This document shows, one piece after another, positions 26,276 through 35,093 of a stretch of 64,000 nucleotides of DNA. The notes below the pieces were generated by a model, which was not told where the DNA came from, searched no databases, and saw only the letters and a list, made by a program, of their open reading frames with translations. The stretch is from assembly GCA_965243335.1 (NCBI GenBank), contig OZ251545.1, positions 1,240,001 through 1,304,000 on the forward strand, given 5' to 3'. This stretch comes from JAJDXW01 sp965243335 (GTDB taxonomy: Bacteria; Pseudomonadota; Gammaproteobacteria; HK1). Every line of letters begins with the position of its first letter. The stretch's first letter is position 1. A program made the position numbers and the translations under genes.

Positions 26276-27739
26276 GCCCGGCGCGCCCGGGGGCGCGCCC
26301 GGCGTGTTCGGCCCCGGGCGGCCGCGGCCGGAGGGGTCGGCGAAGCGGTCATTGATCCGCTGGACGTAGCGGCTGGCGTCTTCGAGGACGTCCGTGATCC
26401 GCTGTCTCGCTCCGCTTCCCCAGCCGGCCGGGGCGCTGATCCACATGGTCCGCCACGCCGCGGTCCCGTGCTCGAACGCACGCGCGACCCACTCCGCTTC
26501 GATGGGCGAATCGCCCGCCTCGTCGCGGAGGAGCCGCCGTCCGAACGCGCGCGCCGCGATCCTCCGCACCCGGAAATGCGCCCAGCCGGCGGCGGCGAGC
26601 AGGACCGCGGCCCCCAGAGCGCTCCCGAACCCGGCCGTTCCCAGCCAGCCGATCGCCGCGCCGAATCCGATCCAGGCGCCGACCCCGACCGCGACCGCCG
26701 CGAGCGCCGCCAGCAGGCCCGCATCGACCCACAGCACCCACCGCCGCCATGCCTTCCGGGCCCGCTCGAGCGCGGGAACCGCCTCGTCGCGGATGGCGAG
26801 GGCGAGCTTCTCCAGCATTCCGATGACCCGGTAGGCGCGTTCCACCTCTACCCGCTCCATGCGGTTGCGGATCTCCGCGAGGTCCGCGTCGCGCTTGGCC
26901 TGGAACCGATCGCGCAGACCCTCGCTCTCGATCGGGACGGCCGACGCCTCGTCGTAGATCTGGTAGAAGCGTCCGGCGGTCAGTCCGCTGGAGGCGAGGG
27001 CGCGCTGCCAGGCGCCGAAGACCTCCTCCGGGTTGTCCTCCCGCGCCGTGTTGTCCACCTGGTTCAGGATGTACAGGAACTTGCTCGAGTCGGCGCGCCC
27101 GACGACCCGCTCCACGAGGTGGCGCAGGGTGTCCCGCATCGCGCCGGGCTCGGGATGCCGGGCGTCGAAGAACACGAGCACGAGGTCGGCGAGCCCGATG
27201 ATGTGGTCGGAGATCCGAAGGACCGAGGTGCGCTGCTCGTCGGCGTCGAACCCCGGGGAGTCGATGATGATCTTCCCCCGGACCTGCGGGCTGGAGGAGG
27301 TCTTGAGCTGGAGGTAGGCGTCGATGCGCCGCCCCTCGCCCGACGCGACCTCCTCGATGTCGCGGCTCACCTGGTAGAACGGGAACCTCGGGTCGGCGTC
27401 GAGGGCGAGGCCGGGCAGGGCCTGCGGCGCGCCCTCGCCGGCGCTGAAGCAGATCGCGGTGAAGCGGTCGTCCACCGCCTGGTTGCCGGAGACCTGGACC
27501 GTCTGGCCGAGATAGCCGTTGATGAAGGTGGACTTGCCGGCCGAGAAGGTGCCGAGCACGGCGATGAGCGGCCACCAGGGGACCTGGCTCGCGAGGGACT
27601 GGTCGGGGGGAAGGAGGCCCAGCTTCCAGGCGACCTCATCGAGGCGCCGGAAGGTGCGCACCGCGTCGAGCAGGATCGGGTTCTCTTCGCGCAGGAGTCC
27701 TTCGAGGCGATCGAGCCGCTGGGCGAGGGAGTCGTTCAT
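26153..27739 (-). CDS. Dynamin-like GTPase with membrane segments
   Basis: The 528-residue product has a dynamin-type GTPase domain: P-loop GTFSAGKSTFINGYLG (63-78), switch region DDRFTAICFS, DSPGFDADEQRT, and the guanine motif ILNQVDNT. Near residue 370 two hydrophobic segments (WVDAGLLAALAAVAVGVGAW; LGTAGFGSALGAAVLLAAAG) would anchor it in the inner membrane. Bacterial dynamins remodel or protect membranes; the exact role here is unknown. Its ATG overlaps the moaC stop (ATGA). The last ~40 residues (GDRDEAGEGHGREHPEPPVG) are read antisense to the MFS gene and are probably unstructured. Confidence 0.85.
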   Translation of the reverse strand: MNDSLAQRLDRLEGLLREENPILLDAVRTFRRLDEVAWKLGLLPPDQSLASQVPWWPLIAVLGTFSAGKSTFINGYLGQTVQVSGNQAVDDRFTAICFSAGEGAPQALPGLALDADPRFPFYQVSRDIEEVASGEGRRIDAYLQLKTSSSPQVRGKIIIDSPGFDADEQRTSVLRISDHIIGLADLVLVFFDARHPEPGAMRDTLRHLVERVVGRADSSKFLYILNQVDNTAREDNPEEVFGAWQRALASSGLTAGRFYQIYDEASAVPIESEGLRDRFQAKRDADLAEIRNRMERVEVERAYRVIGMLEKLALAIRDEAVPALERARKAWRRWVLWVDAGLLAALAAVAVGVGAWIGFGAAIGWLGTAGFGSALGAAVLLAAAGWAHFRVRRIAARAFGRRLLRDEAGDSPIEAEWVARAFEHGTAAWRTMWISAPAGWGSGARQRITDVLEDASRYVQRINDRFADPSGRGRPGPNTPGAPPGAPGSGPDAPDRGDRDEAGEGHGREHPEPPVGAGDREQAEEPRL

Positions 27740-28245
27740 CGGACTGGGTCCTCCTGCTTCGCGACGGCCCGCCAGGACCCCGAGCGTCCGCCCGACTTCT
27801 CCAGCAGACGGACGCCGGTGATGGTCATGCCGCGGTCCGCTGCCTTGCACATGTCGTAGACGGTGAGGAGGCCGATCTGCACCGCGGTCAGCGCCTCCAT
27901 CTCCACCCCGGTACGGCCCACCGTCTCGGCCCGCGCCCGGCAGCACACCGCCGCCGCGCCTCCCTCCTGCACGGTCTCGAGGTCCACCTCGATCCGGGTG
28001 AGGGGGAGGGGATGGCAGAGGGGGATGAGGTCGGCCGTCCGCTTCGCGGCCTGGATGGCGGCGATGCGGGCGACCCCGAGCACGTCGCCCTTGCCGTGCC
28101 CGCCCTCCAGGATGAGGCGCAGGGTCTCCGGGCGCATCTCGATCCGGCCCTCTGCAACGGCCGCCCGGCGGGTCTCTTCCTTGGCCCCCACGTCCACCAT
28201 GTGCGCCGCGCCGTCGCTTCGGAAGTGGGTGAGCATGGCCGCCAT
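27736..28245 (-). CDS. moaC: Cyclic pyranopterin monophosphate synthase MoaC
   Basis: MoaC, acting after MoaA, forms cyclic pyranopterin monophosphate in molybdenum cofactor synthesis. The 169-residue product shows MVDVGAKEETRRAAVAEG, AKRTADLIPLCHPLPLTR, GVEMEALTAVQIGLLTVYDM and CKAADRGM with the catalytic lysine region. It heads a two-gene minus-strand unit with the dynamin-like gene. A TAGAAT at 28249-28244 overlaps the first ATG, so the second ATG at 28236 could be the start of a nearly leaderless transcript. The partner gene moaD is divergent, beyond repeat copy C. Confidence 0.93.
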   Translation of the reverse strand: MAAMLTHFRSDGAAHMVDVGAKEETRRAAVAEGRIEMRPETLRLILEGGHGKGDVLGVARIAAIQAAKRTADLIPLCHPLPLTRIEVDLETVQEGGAAAVCCRARAETVGRTGVEMEALTAVQIGLLTVYDMCKAADRGMTITGVRLLEKSGGRSGSWRAVAKQEDPVR

Positions 28246-28286
28246 TCTAACGGGGCGGGCGGCCGGTTTCCGCCGGCTCTCGCGCT

Positions 28287-28692
28287 CGAGGCCTGTGCGC
28301 TGTAAGGATTTTCACCAAGCACGCCTCGTCGCAGGGCGTCCTGGGAACGCTTGTGTCCCGCCCGCATTCTCATTTCCGAGGGCTCCGCCCCCGTGCGGGC
28401 GGGACGCCCCGCGACGGTCGGGTCGCGGTCGACGCCGTCCGGGCTCCGCCCCCGTGCGGGCGGGACGCCCGCGTTCCCAGGACACATGGATTCCCGCTTT
28501 CGCGGGAATGACGAAGGTGGGCGAGACGCCCGTGTTCCCAGGAGCGTCCCCGGCGACGCGGGACGCGATGAACCTCGAACGCTACGGCGAGCAGGGGGCT
28601 GATGAGAACGCCGTTCCCGTGGGGTGGAAAATATCTCGATCCTCGCTCTCCATCTTCTATATCAATTACTTACGAACAGCGCACGGGCCTCG
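28287..28692 (-). mobile_element. MITE-like composite repeat, copy C (most complete)
   Basis: This fills the 500-base gap between the divergent moaC and moaD. Its ends are an inverted pair, CGAGGCCTGTGCGCTGT at 28287-28303 and the complement of CGAGGCCCGTGCGCTGT at 28676-28692 (16 of 17 match). Read on the minus strand it has the same order as copies A and B: core (28692 to about 28611) then the long-hairpin region (about 28545 to 28306). Inside are two 30-base direct repeats (28380-28409 and 28441-28470, starting GGGCTCCGCCCCCGTGCGGG) and a nested small hairpin at 28490. It encodes no convincing protein. Confidence 0.75.
28490..28509. repeat. Small palindrome of the ATTCCCGC...GCGGGAAT kind
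   Basis: ATTCCCGC (28490-28497) and GCGGGAAT (28502-28509) form a perfect 8-bp stem with a TTTC loop, preceded by TGG and followed by GACGAA. It resembles the dRS3-type repeats of Neisseria and similar palindromes in other proteobacteria, and is inserted within repeat copy C. Confidence 0.55.
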
Positions 28693-28706
28693 GGAAAGGC
28701 CCGCGA

Positions 28707-28736
28707 TTGCCGGGGGGCGGGGCCGGGGGGTATAGT
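28707..28736 (+). promoter_or_regulatory. Probable promoter of moaD
   Basis: TTGCCG (28707-28712) and TATAGT (28731-28736) are 18 bases apart, just outside repeat copy C. The transcript would start almost at the moaD ATG (28746), giving a very short leader. Confidence 0.45.
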
Positions 28737-28745
28737 GGCCCCGCG

Positions 28746-28979
28746 ATGGCGGTCACGGTCAGGTATTTCGCGAGCCTGCGGGAGCGGATGGGGCGCGGGG
28801 AAGACCTCCTGCCCCCTCCCTTGCCGGCGACCGTGGACGAGGTATGGAGCCGGGTCGGCGGCGGCGAGCCGCTCGCCGGAAACGTGTTGACCGCCGTCAA
28901 CCTCGAATACGTCGACCCCGGTCACCCCGTCGCCGACGGGGACGAGGTGGCGTTCTTCCCCCCCGTCACCGGCGGCTGA
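28746..28979 (+). CDS. moaD: Molybdopterin synthase small subunit MoaD
   Basis: MoaD carries the C-terminal thiocarboxylate that supplies sulfur to molybdopterin. The 77-residue product has the ubiquitin-like start VTVRYFASLRERMG, the middle LTAVNLEY and the essential ending FFPPVTGG with the terminal Gly-Gly. MoaE is not in this window. The last 58 bases overlap the 3' end of the convergent glnD. Confidence 0.9.
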   Translation: MAVTVRYFASLRERMGRGEDLLPPPLPATVDEVWSRVGGGEPLAGNVLTAVNLEYVDPGHPVADGDEVAFFPPVTGG

Positions 28980-31636
28980 TCCCGCTCTTCTCCGGATCGG
29001 AGCGCCTGCAGGACATGGGCGCGCAGGTCTTCCTGCTCCCCGGCGGTCAGCGGCCGTCCGGCCCGGCCGGTGATCCGGAAGACGTCCTCGACGCGCTCGC
29101 CGACGGTGGCGATCTTCGCCCCGTGGACCGAGGCTCCGGCGCTGGCGAGCGCCCGGCCGATGCGCGACAGCACCCCCGGCCGGTCCCCGCAGACGATCTC
29201 CATCACCGTCCGTCCGTCGGCGGGCCGCTCGTCGAACGTGACCCGCACCGGGATCCGGAAGCTCTTCACCTGCCTGCGGGGCAGCCGGCTGGTCGGGTAG
29301 GCGGCCTTCTCCGGCTCCCCGAGCCCGCGCGCGAGGAGCCGGCGGATCTCCTCGCGCCGCTGCGGCTCCTCGATCGGCTCGCCGGTCGGCTCGGCGACGG
29401 TGAACGAGTCGAAGCACATGCCGTTGCCGGCGGTGAACACCCGGGCGTCCACGACGGTGAGGCCCGCCCGCTCCAGGAGCGCCGCCGCCGCCGCGAAGAG
29501 ATGGTCCCGGTCGGGCAGGTGGAAGAAGACCTCCGTGCGCTTGCGGTGGGTCCTCACCGCCACGACCGGGGCGGGAGCGGGGGCGGGGTCCTTCCCCAGG
29601 ACCTCGACCGCGTGCCAGGCGATCGCTTCCGGCGGGGTCAGGACGAAGTAGTCGGGCTCCAGGGTCTCCCAGAGGTCCTTGATCCGGGAGGCCGCGGGGC
29701 CGCCGCCGGACCCGGCGAGCTGGCGCCGCGCCTCGTCCCGGCATTCGCGCGCGATCTCGGCCGCGGCCGCCGGCCGCCGCCCGTCCACGTCGTGGAGGAG
29801 GACCCGGTGGGCAGACTGGTAGAGGTCCCGTAGCAGGGCGTCCTTCCAGTCCGTCCACAGGTTCGGGTGGGTCGCCCGCATGTCCGCGACGGTCAGCAGG
29901 TACAGGTAGTCGAGCCGGACCGCGTCGCCCACGAGGTCCGCGAACCGGCGCACCACCGCGGGGTCCGAGATGTCCTCGCGCTGGGCGGTCATCGACATCG
30001 AGAGGTGATGGCGCACCAGCCATCCGACCAGGCCCGCGTCGTACCGGCTGATCCCGTGCCGCTCGCAGAACGCGGCGGCGTCGCGCTCCCCGGCCTCGGA
30101 GTGGTCCGAGCCGCGTCCCTTGGCGACGTCGTGGAAGAGGCCCGCGAGGTGGAGGAGCTCCGGCTTCGGCAGGGTGTCGAAGACGTCCGAGCAGTGGGGC
30201 AGCTCGGCGCGCAGGTCGGGGCGGCCGAAGCGGCGCAGGTGCGCGACGGTCCTCAGCAGGTGCTCGTCCACGGTATAGGCGTGGAAGAGGTCGAACTGCA
30301 TGAGGCCCGTGATCCGGCCGAACTCGGGCAGGTAGCGGCCGAGGATCCCGCAGGCGTGCATGCGCCGGAGCGCGCGGGCGAGCCCGCGCGGCTCGCGCAG
30401 GATCTCGAGAAAGAGGCTCCGGCAGGCGAGGTCGCTCCGGAAATCCTCGTCCACCAGATGCAGGGAGCGGCGGATCTGCCGGATCGTGGACGCCCGCACC
30501 CCCTCTATCTCCGGCTGCCGCTGGAGGAGCAGGAAGATCTCGAGCAACGCGAACGGATGGCGCCGGAACACCCCGTCGTCCACGGTCTCGATCCGGCCGC
30601 CGCGGACCTGGAACCGCCGGTTGAGGCGCCGCACGCCGCCCGAGCGGCCCTGCCGGTCCACGAAGCGCTCGCGGAAGAGCTGGAGCAGCAGCTCGTTGCG
30701 CTGGCCGACGGACCGGACGGTCCGGTAGTAGCGCTTCATGAACTGCTCGACGCCGAGGTTGTGGTCGGCGTCGCGGTATCCGAAGTGGGCCGCGATCGCG
30801 ATCTGCCGGTCGAAGAGCAGCCGGTCCTCGCGCCGGCCCGCGAGGTAGTGGAGCGCGGTCCGCGCCTGCCACAGGAACTCCTGGCCGTCGCGCAGGCTCC
30901 GGAACTCCTCCTCGGTGAGGAAGCCGTGGTCGAACAGGTCGCGGAGCCCGGGGCCCGCGCCGCCCTGCGCGCCGAAGTAGCGTCGGGCGACCCAGGCGAT
31001 GGTCTGGACGTCGCGAAGCCCCCCCGGCCCCTCCTTGACGTTCGGCTCGAGGTTGTACGCCGAGTCGCGGTGGCGGAGGTGGCGCTCGCGCTGCTCGCGC
31101 TCCTTCGCCCGGAAGAACTCCGCGGCCGGCCACATCCGCGAAGGCGCGACCGCGGCGCGCATCTCCTCGAACAGGCCGCGCGACCCGGCGAGGGGCCGGG
31201 ACTCGACGAGGTTGGTGATCACGGTGAGGTCGCGGCGGGCCTGCGCCGCGCACTCCGGCACGCTCCGCACCGCGTGCCCGACCTCGAGGCCGAGGTCCCA
31301 GGCCGCGGCGACGAACGATTCGATGCGCGGGTCCGTTCCCCGCCGCTCGAGCGCGGCGGCCCGCCGGGCGCCGACCAGCACCAGCAGGTCGACGTCCGAC
31401 CCCGGGTGCAGCTCCCCCCGCCCGTAGCCTCCCACCGCCACGAGGGCCGTGTCGCCGCCGGCGCTGGAGTCGCCGTCCAGCCCGAGACGCTCCCACGCTT
31501 TCCGAAGCGTCTCGTCCACCGCCGCCGCCCGCGCCCGGACGAGCTCGCCGGCCGGAGCGCCCGCCTCGAACCGGGCCCGGATCCCGGCGCTCCGGCGCTC
31601 CAGGGAGGCTCGGAGCCCGCCGTCGACGCCGGTCAA
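28922..31636 (-). CDS. glnD: [Protein-PII] uridylyltransferase / uridylyl-removing enzyme GlnD
   Basis: GlnD senses glutamine and adds or removes UMP on PII proteins to control nitrogen assimilation. The 904-residue product has the nucleotidyltransferase motif GGYGRGELHPGSDVDLLVL (69-87), the GlnD-specific region (NVKEGPGGLRDVQTIAW), an HD hydrolase domain with LAGLFHDVAKGRGSDHSE (about 470-490), and two C-terminal ACT domains (from about 705 and about 815, the latter with GDRPGVLSRIGRALASAG). It starts at TTG, overlapping the map stop as TTGA. It is in the order map-glnD, as in E. coli. Confidence 0.94.
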   Translation of the reverse strand: MTGVDGGLRASLERRSAGIRARFEAGAPAGELVRARAAAVDETLRKAWERLGLDGDSSAGGDTALVAVGGYGRGELHPGSDVDLLVLVGARRAAALERRGTDPRIESFVAAAWDLGLEVGHAVRSVPECAAQARRDLTVITNLVESRPLAGSRGLFEEMRAAVAPSRMWPAAEFFRAKEREQRERHLRHRDSAYNLEPNVKEGPGGLRDVQTIAWVARRYFGAQGGAGPGLRDLFDHGFLTEEEFRSLRDGQEFLWQARTALHYLAGRREDRLLFDRQIAIAAHFGYRDADHNLGVEQFMKRYYRTVRSVGQRNELLLQLFRERFVDRQGRSGGVRRLNRRFQVRGGRIETVDDGVFRRHPFALLEIFLLLQRQPEIEGVRASTIRQIRRSLHLVDEDFRSDLACRSLFLEILREPRGLARALRRMHACGILGRYLPEFGRITGLMQFDLFHAYTVDEHLLRTVAHLRRFGRPDLRAELPHCSDVFDTLPKPELLHLAGLFHDVAKGRGSDHSEAGERDAAAFCERHGISRYDAGLVGWLVRHHLSMSMTAQREDISDPAVVRRFADLVGDAVRLDYLYLLTVADMRATHPNLWTDWKDALLRDLYQSAHRVLLHDVDGRRPAAAAEIARECRDEARRQLAGSGGGPAASRIKDLWETLEPDYFVLTPPEAIAWHAVEVLGKDPAPAPAPVVAVRTHRKRTEVFFHLPDRDHLFAAAAALLERAGLTVVDARVFTAGNGMCFDSFTVAEPTGEPIEEPQRREEIRRLLARGLGEPEKAAYPTSRLPRRQVKSFRIPVRVTFDERPADGRTVMEIVCGDRPGVLSRIGRALASAGASVHGAKIATVGERVEDVFRITGRAGRPLTAGEQEDLRAHVLQALRSGEERDQPPVTGGKNATSSPSATG

Positions 31637-32448
31637 GCCGATGCGCCGCCGCCGGGCGCGCCGCTACCGGTCTCGCCCTCGCCGGGCGCGCCCCGGCCGG
31701 GGCGGGTGAGGATCTCGCAGCCGTCCCGCGTCACCAGGATGGTGTGCTCCCACTGGGCGGAGGGCCGCCGGTCCCGGGTGATCACGGTCCATCCGTCGGG
31801 CAGGATCTTCACGTGGCGCTTGCCCGCGTTGATCATGGGCTCGATGGTGAAGGTCATGCCTTCCTCGATCCGCACCCCCTTCCCGCGGTCGCCGTAGTGG
31901 AGGACCTGCGGGTCCTCGTGGAACACCCGGCCGATGCCGTGGCCGCAGAACTCGCGCACCACGGAGCAGTTGTTCCGCTCCGCGTGCCGCTGGATCGCGT
32001 GCCCGACGTCGCCGAGCCGCGCCCCGGGACGCACCTGCTCGATCCCCCGCCAGAGGCACTCGAGGCTGATCCGGGTGACCCGCTCGGCGATGACGGGCGG
32101 CTTGCCGACGAAGAACATCCGGCTCGTGTCGCCGTGGTAGCCGTCCTTGATCACCGTGACGTCGACGTTGACGATGTCGCCCTTGCGGAGCCGGCGGTCC
32201 CCCGGAATGCCGTGGCAGACCTCGTGGTTGATCGAGGTGCAGATGGACTTCGGAAAGCCGCGGTAGTGGAGGGGGGCCGGGACCGCGCCCTGCTCGTCCA
32301 CGATGTACCGGTGGCAGATCGCGTCGAGGGCCCCGGTGGTGACCCCCGCGGCCACGTGCGGCCCGATCATCTCCAGCACCTCGGCGGCGAGCCGGCCGGC
32401 GACGCGCATCTTCTCGATTTCCTCGGGGGTCTTGATCGAAATGGCCAT
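31633..32448 (-). CDS. map: Methionine aminopeptidase, type I
   Basis: Map removes the initiator methionine from nascent proteins. The 271-residue product shows the five metal ligands in context: two aspartates in NVDVTVIKDGYHGDTSRMF, His in GHGIGRVFHEDP, Glu in FTIEPM, and Glu in AQWEHTILV. The last ~20 residues are a Gly/Ala tail. The ATG at 32448 (MAISIKTPEEIEKM) fits the family; an upstream ATG at 32535 would add residues unlike Map. It is divergent from rpsB, the usual arrangement in gammaproteobacteria. Confidence 0.95.
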   Translation of the reverse strand: MAISIKTPEEIEKMRVAGRLAAEVLEMIGPHVAAGVTTGALDAICHRYIVDEQGAVPAPLHYRGFPKSICTSINHEVCHGIPGDRRLRKGDIVNVDVTVIKDGYHGDTSRMFFVGKPPVIAERVTRISLECLWRGIEQVRPGARLGDVGHAIQRHAERNNCSVVREFCGHGIGRVFHEDPQVLHYGDRGKGVRIEEGMTFTIEPMINAGKRHVKILPDGWTVITRDRRPSAQWEHTILVTRDGCEILTRPGRGAPGEGETGSGAPGGGASA

Positions 32449-32466
32449 ACCGGGGGTGGGCGAACC

Positions 32467-32497
32467 TGGCGAACGGGGAGGCCGGATATGGTATAAA
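32467..32497 (+). promoter_or_regulatory. Possible rpsB promoter
   Basis: TATAAA at 32492-32497 (in GGTATAAATG) has only a weak -35 (TGGCGA, 32467-32472) 19 bases upstream, in the gap between the divergent map and rpsB. The ~115-base leader that follows could hold an S2 autoregulatory structure, but I could not demonstrate one. Confidence 0.35.
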
Positions 32498-32620
32498 TGC
32501 GCCCCCGCTGCGGGCAAGCAGGACAATCCGCACACGCATCGTCACGTGCGTCCGGGTGCCTCGGAAGAGGTCGGCGCATGGGGTGCGTGGAGGCGCAACC
32601 CGAACCGACAAGGAGCCCCC

Positions 32621-33472
32621 ATGTCCATCGTCTCGATGCGCGACATGCTGGAGGCCGGAGTGCATTTCGGCCACCAGTCGCGGTACTGGAACCCGAAGAT
32701 GGCGCCGTACATCTTCGGGGAGCGCAACCGCATCCACATCATCAACCTCGAGGTCACCCTCCCGCTCTACCGGGAGGCGATCAACTTCCTCGGCCGGATG
32801 GCCGCCAGCAACGGCGCCATCCTGTTCGTCGGCACCAAGCGCGCCGCCCAGGAGGTGATCCGGCGCGAGGCGATCCGGTGCGGCATGCCCTACGTCGACC
32901 AGCGCTGGCTCGGCGGCATGCTCACGAACTTCAAGACGGTCCGGGCCTCCATCGCCCGCCTCCGGGAGATGGAGGCGATGGAGGAGGACGGCCGGGTGCA
33001 GCGCATGAGCAAGAAGGAGGCGCTGAGCTTCCGCCGGGTCCTCGCCAAGCTGCAGCGCAGCCTCGGCGGGATCAAGCACACCGAGTCGCTGCCGGACGTC
33101 CTCTACGTCGTCGACGTGGGGCACGAGAAGATCGCGGTGCAGGAAGCGGACAAGCTCGGCATCCCCATCGTGGGGGTGGTGGACACCAACCACGAGCCAG
33201 ACCGCGTCGACTACGTGATCCCCGGCAACGACGACGCGGCCCGTGCGATCGAGCTCTACACCGTCGGGGTGGCCGACGCGATCATCGAGGCGCGGCAGGC
33301 CGCGCAGCTCCCGACCGGCGCCGTCGCGATGGACGATCCGACGGGGCCGGCGAACGCCGCGGCCGGCAACGGCGCGGCCGCTCCCGTCGAAACTTCCCCC
33401 GCTCCCGCCGAGTCTCCGCCCGCCGCGGCCGCCGCCGAGACGCTCTCCGCCGGGCCGACGGGGGGGAGCTGA
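32621..33472 (+). CDS. rpsB: 30S ribosomal protein uS2
   Basis: The 283-residue product is uS2: MRDMLEAGVHFGHQSRYWNP, PYIFGERNRIHIINLE, FVGTKRAAQEVI, YVDQRWLGGMLTNFKTV, and VVDTNHEPDRVDYVIPGNDDA. The last ~45 residues form an Ala/Pro/Glu-rich tail beyond the conserved protein. AAGGAG precedes the ATG at 32621. It is followed 2 bases later by tsf. Confidence 0.97.
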   Translation: MSIVSMRDMLEAGVHFGHQSRYWNPKMAPYIFGERNRIHIINLEVTLPLYREAINFLGRMAASNGAILFVGTKRAAQEVIRREAIRCGMPYVDQRWLGGMLTNFKTVRASIARLREMEAMEEDGRVQRMSKKEALSFRRVLAKLQRSLGGIKHTESLPDVLYVVDVGHEKIAVQEADKLGIPIVGVVDTNHEPDRVDYVIPGNDDAARAIELYTVGVADAIIEARQAAQLPTGAVAMDDPTGPANAAAGNGAAAPVETSPAPAESPPAAAAAETLSAGPTGGS

Positions 33473-33474
33473 CG

Positions 33475-34362
33475 ATGGCCGGGGTGAGTGCGGCGCAGGT
33501 GAAGGCGCTCCGGGAGCGGACCGGGGCCGGGATGATGGACTGCAAGCAGGCGCTCGTGGAGGCGGGCGGCGACCTCGACGCGGCCGTCGAGGCCATGCGC
33601 AAGCGCGGGCTCGCCGCCGCGGACCGCAAGGCCGGCCGCATCGCGGCGGAGGGTCTGGTCGCGATCGCGGGCGACGGCGCCCGCGGCGCGATGGTGGAGG
33701 TCAACTGCGAGACCGACTTCGTCGCGCGCGAGGAGGAGTTCCGGGGGTTTGCCCGCGAGGTCGCACGGCTCGTGCTGGAGAACGAGCCCGACGGGGTCGA
33801 GTCCCTCGGGGCTCTCCGGCTCGACGGCGGCGCCACCGTCGATGAGCGCCGCCGGGAGCTCGTGGCCCGGATCGGGGAGAACGTCTCGGTGCGGCGGTTC
33901 GAGGTCCTCGACGGGTCGGGCGGCTGCGTCGCCAGCTACTCCCACGGGGGGCGCATCGGGGTCCTCGTGGCGCTCGACGCGAAGGACGATCCCGGCGCTG
34001 TCGGCAAGGACGTCGCGATGCACGTCGCGGCCAGCCGGCCCCTCGCGGTGAGCGAGTCCGACCTTCCCGCCGATCTCGTGGAGCGCGAGCGGTCGATCAT
34101 CGAGGCCCAGGCGGCCGACACCGGCAAGCCGCCCGCGATCGTGGAGAAGATCGTGGCCGGAAGGCTCCGGAAGTTCGCCGCGGAATCGACCCTGCTCGGC
34201 CAGCCGTTCGTGAAGGACCCGGACGTCAAGGTCGCCGCGCACCTTGCCGCGCGGGGCGCCGCCGTCCGCCGCTTCGTCCGGTTCGAGGTGGGGGAGGGGA
34301 TCGAACGCCGGGAGGACGACTTCGCCTCCGAGGTCATGGCGCAGGTCCGGAAGAACACTTGA
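33475..34362 (+). CDS. tsf: Elongation factor Ts
   Basis: EF-Ts is the nucleotide exchange factor for EF-Tu. The 295-residue product has the N-terminal UBA-like domain (VKALRERTGAGMMDCKQALV), MVEVNCETDFVAREEEF, and the core dimerisation region with DVAMHVAASRPLAV and STLLGQPFVKD. Length matches the family. It sits between rpsB and pyrH; its stop overlaps the TTG start of pyrH by 4 bases. Confidence 0.97.
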   Translation: MAGVSAAQVKALRERTGAGMMDCKQALVEAGGDLDAAVEAMRKRGLAAADRKAGRIAAEGLVAIAGDGARGAMVEVNCETDFVAREEEFRGFAREVARLVLENEPDGVESLGALRLDGGATVDERRRELVARIGENVSVRRFEVLDGSGGCVASYSHGGRIGVLVALDAKDDPGAVGKDVAMHVAASRPLAVSESDLPADLVERERSIIEAQAADTGKPPAIVEKIVAGRLRKFAAESTLLGQPFVKDPDVKVAAHLAARGAAVRRFVRFEVGEGIERREDDFASEVMAQVRKNT

Positions 34363-35093
34363 CCTACGATCGCGTGCTCGTGAAGTTGAGCGGCGAGGGC
34401 CTGCTCGGCAAGGTCGGTTACGGCATCGACCCCGGGGTGCTCGAGTCCATCGCCGGGGAGGTCCGGAGCCTGGTCGACGCCGGGGTCCAGCTCGGGATCG
34501 TCATCGGCGGGGGCAACATCTTCCGGGGGGCGGGCCTCGCCGCGTCAGGGATGGACCGGACGACCGGCGACCACATCGGCATGCTCGCGACCGTGATCAA
34601 CGCCCTCGCCCTCCAGGACGCGCTGGAGCGCCGCGGGATGCACGTGCGGGTGATGTCGGCGATCCGCATCAACGAGGTCTGCGAGGACTTCCTGCGGCGG
34701 CGGGCCATCCGGCACCTGGAGAAGGGGCGGGTGGTGATCCTCGCCGCCGGCACCGGAAACCCGTATTTCACCACCGATTCGGCCGCCGCCCTGCGGGCCG
34801 TGGAGCTCGAGGCGCGGCTCATGATCAAGGCGACCCGGGTCGACGGGGTCTTCTCCATGGACCCCGAGAAGCATCCCGGCGCGGTGCGCTACGATCGGCT
34901 GAGCTACGACGAGGTCATCGAGCGCAAGCTCGGGGTGATGGACGCGACCGCGATCGTGCTGTGCCGCGACCACGCGATGCCGATCCGGGTCATGGACATG
35001 GCGCGCAAGGGCGCGCTGCTGCGCGCGGCCCGCGGCGACCCCGTCGGCTCGCTCATCGGGGCCGCCCCGGACACGGAGACCGCCCATGCTTGA
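34359..35093 (+). CDS. pyrH: Uridylate kinase
   Basis: PyrH phosphorylates UMP to UDP; the bacterial enzyme is hexameric and allosterically controlled by GTP and UTP. The 244-residue product shows VLVKLSGEGLLG, IVIGGGNIFRG, RMHVRVMSAI-type and VILAAGTGNPYFTTDSAA, and KATRVDGVFSMDPEK. The start is TTG at 34359, overlapping the tsf stop (TTGA), and no better start exists. It overlaps frr by 8 bases. Confidence 0.96.
   Translation: MTYDRVLVKLSGEGLLGKVGYGIDPGVLESIAGEVRSLVDAGVQLGIVIGGGNIFRGAGLAASGMDRTTGDHIGMLATVINALALQDALERRGMHVRVMSAIRINEVCEDFLRRRAIRHLEKGRVVILAAGTGNPYFTTDSAAALRAVELEARLMIKATRVDGVFSMDPEKHPGAVRYDRLSYDEVIERKLGVMDATAIVLCRDHAMPIRVMDMARKGALLRAARGDPVGSLIGAAPDTETAHA

Noticed and set aside
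32498..32620. An S2 leader regulatory RNA ahead of rpsB
   Set aside because: Plausible by position, but I could not find the conserved structure with confidence.
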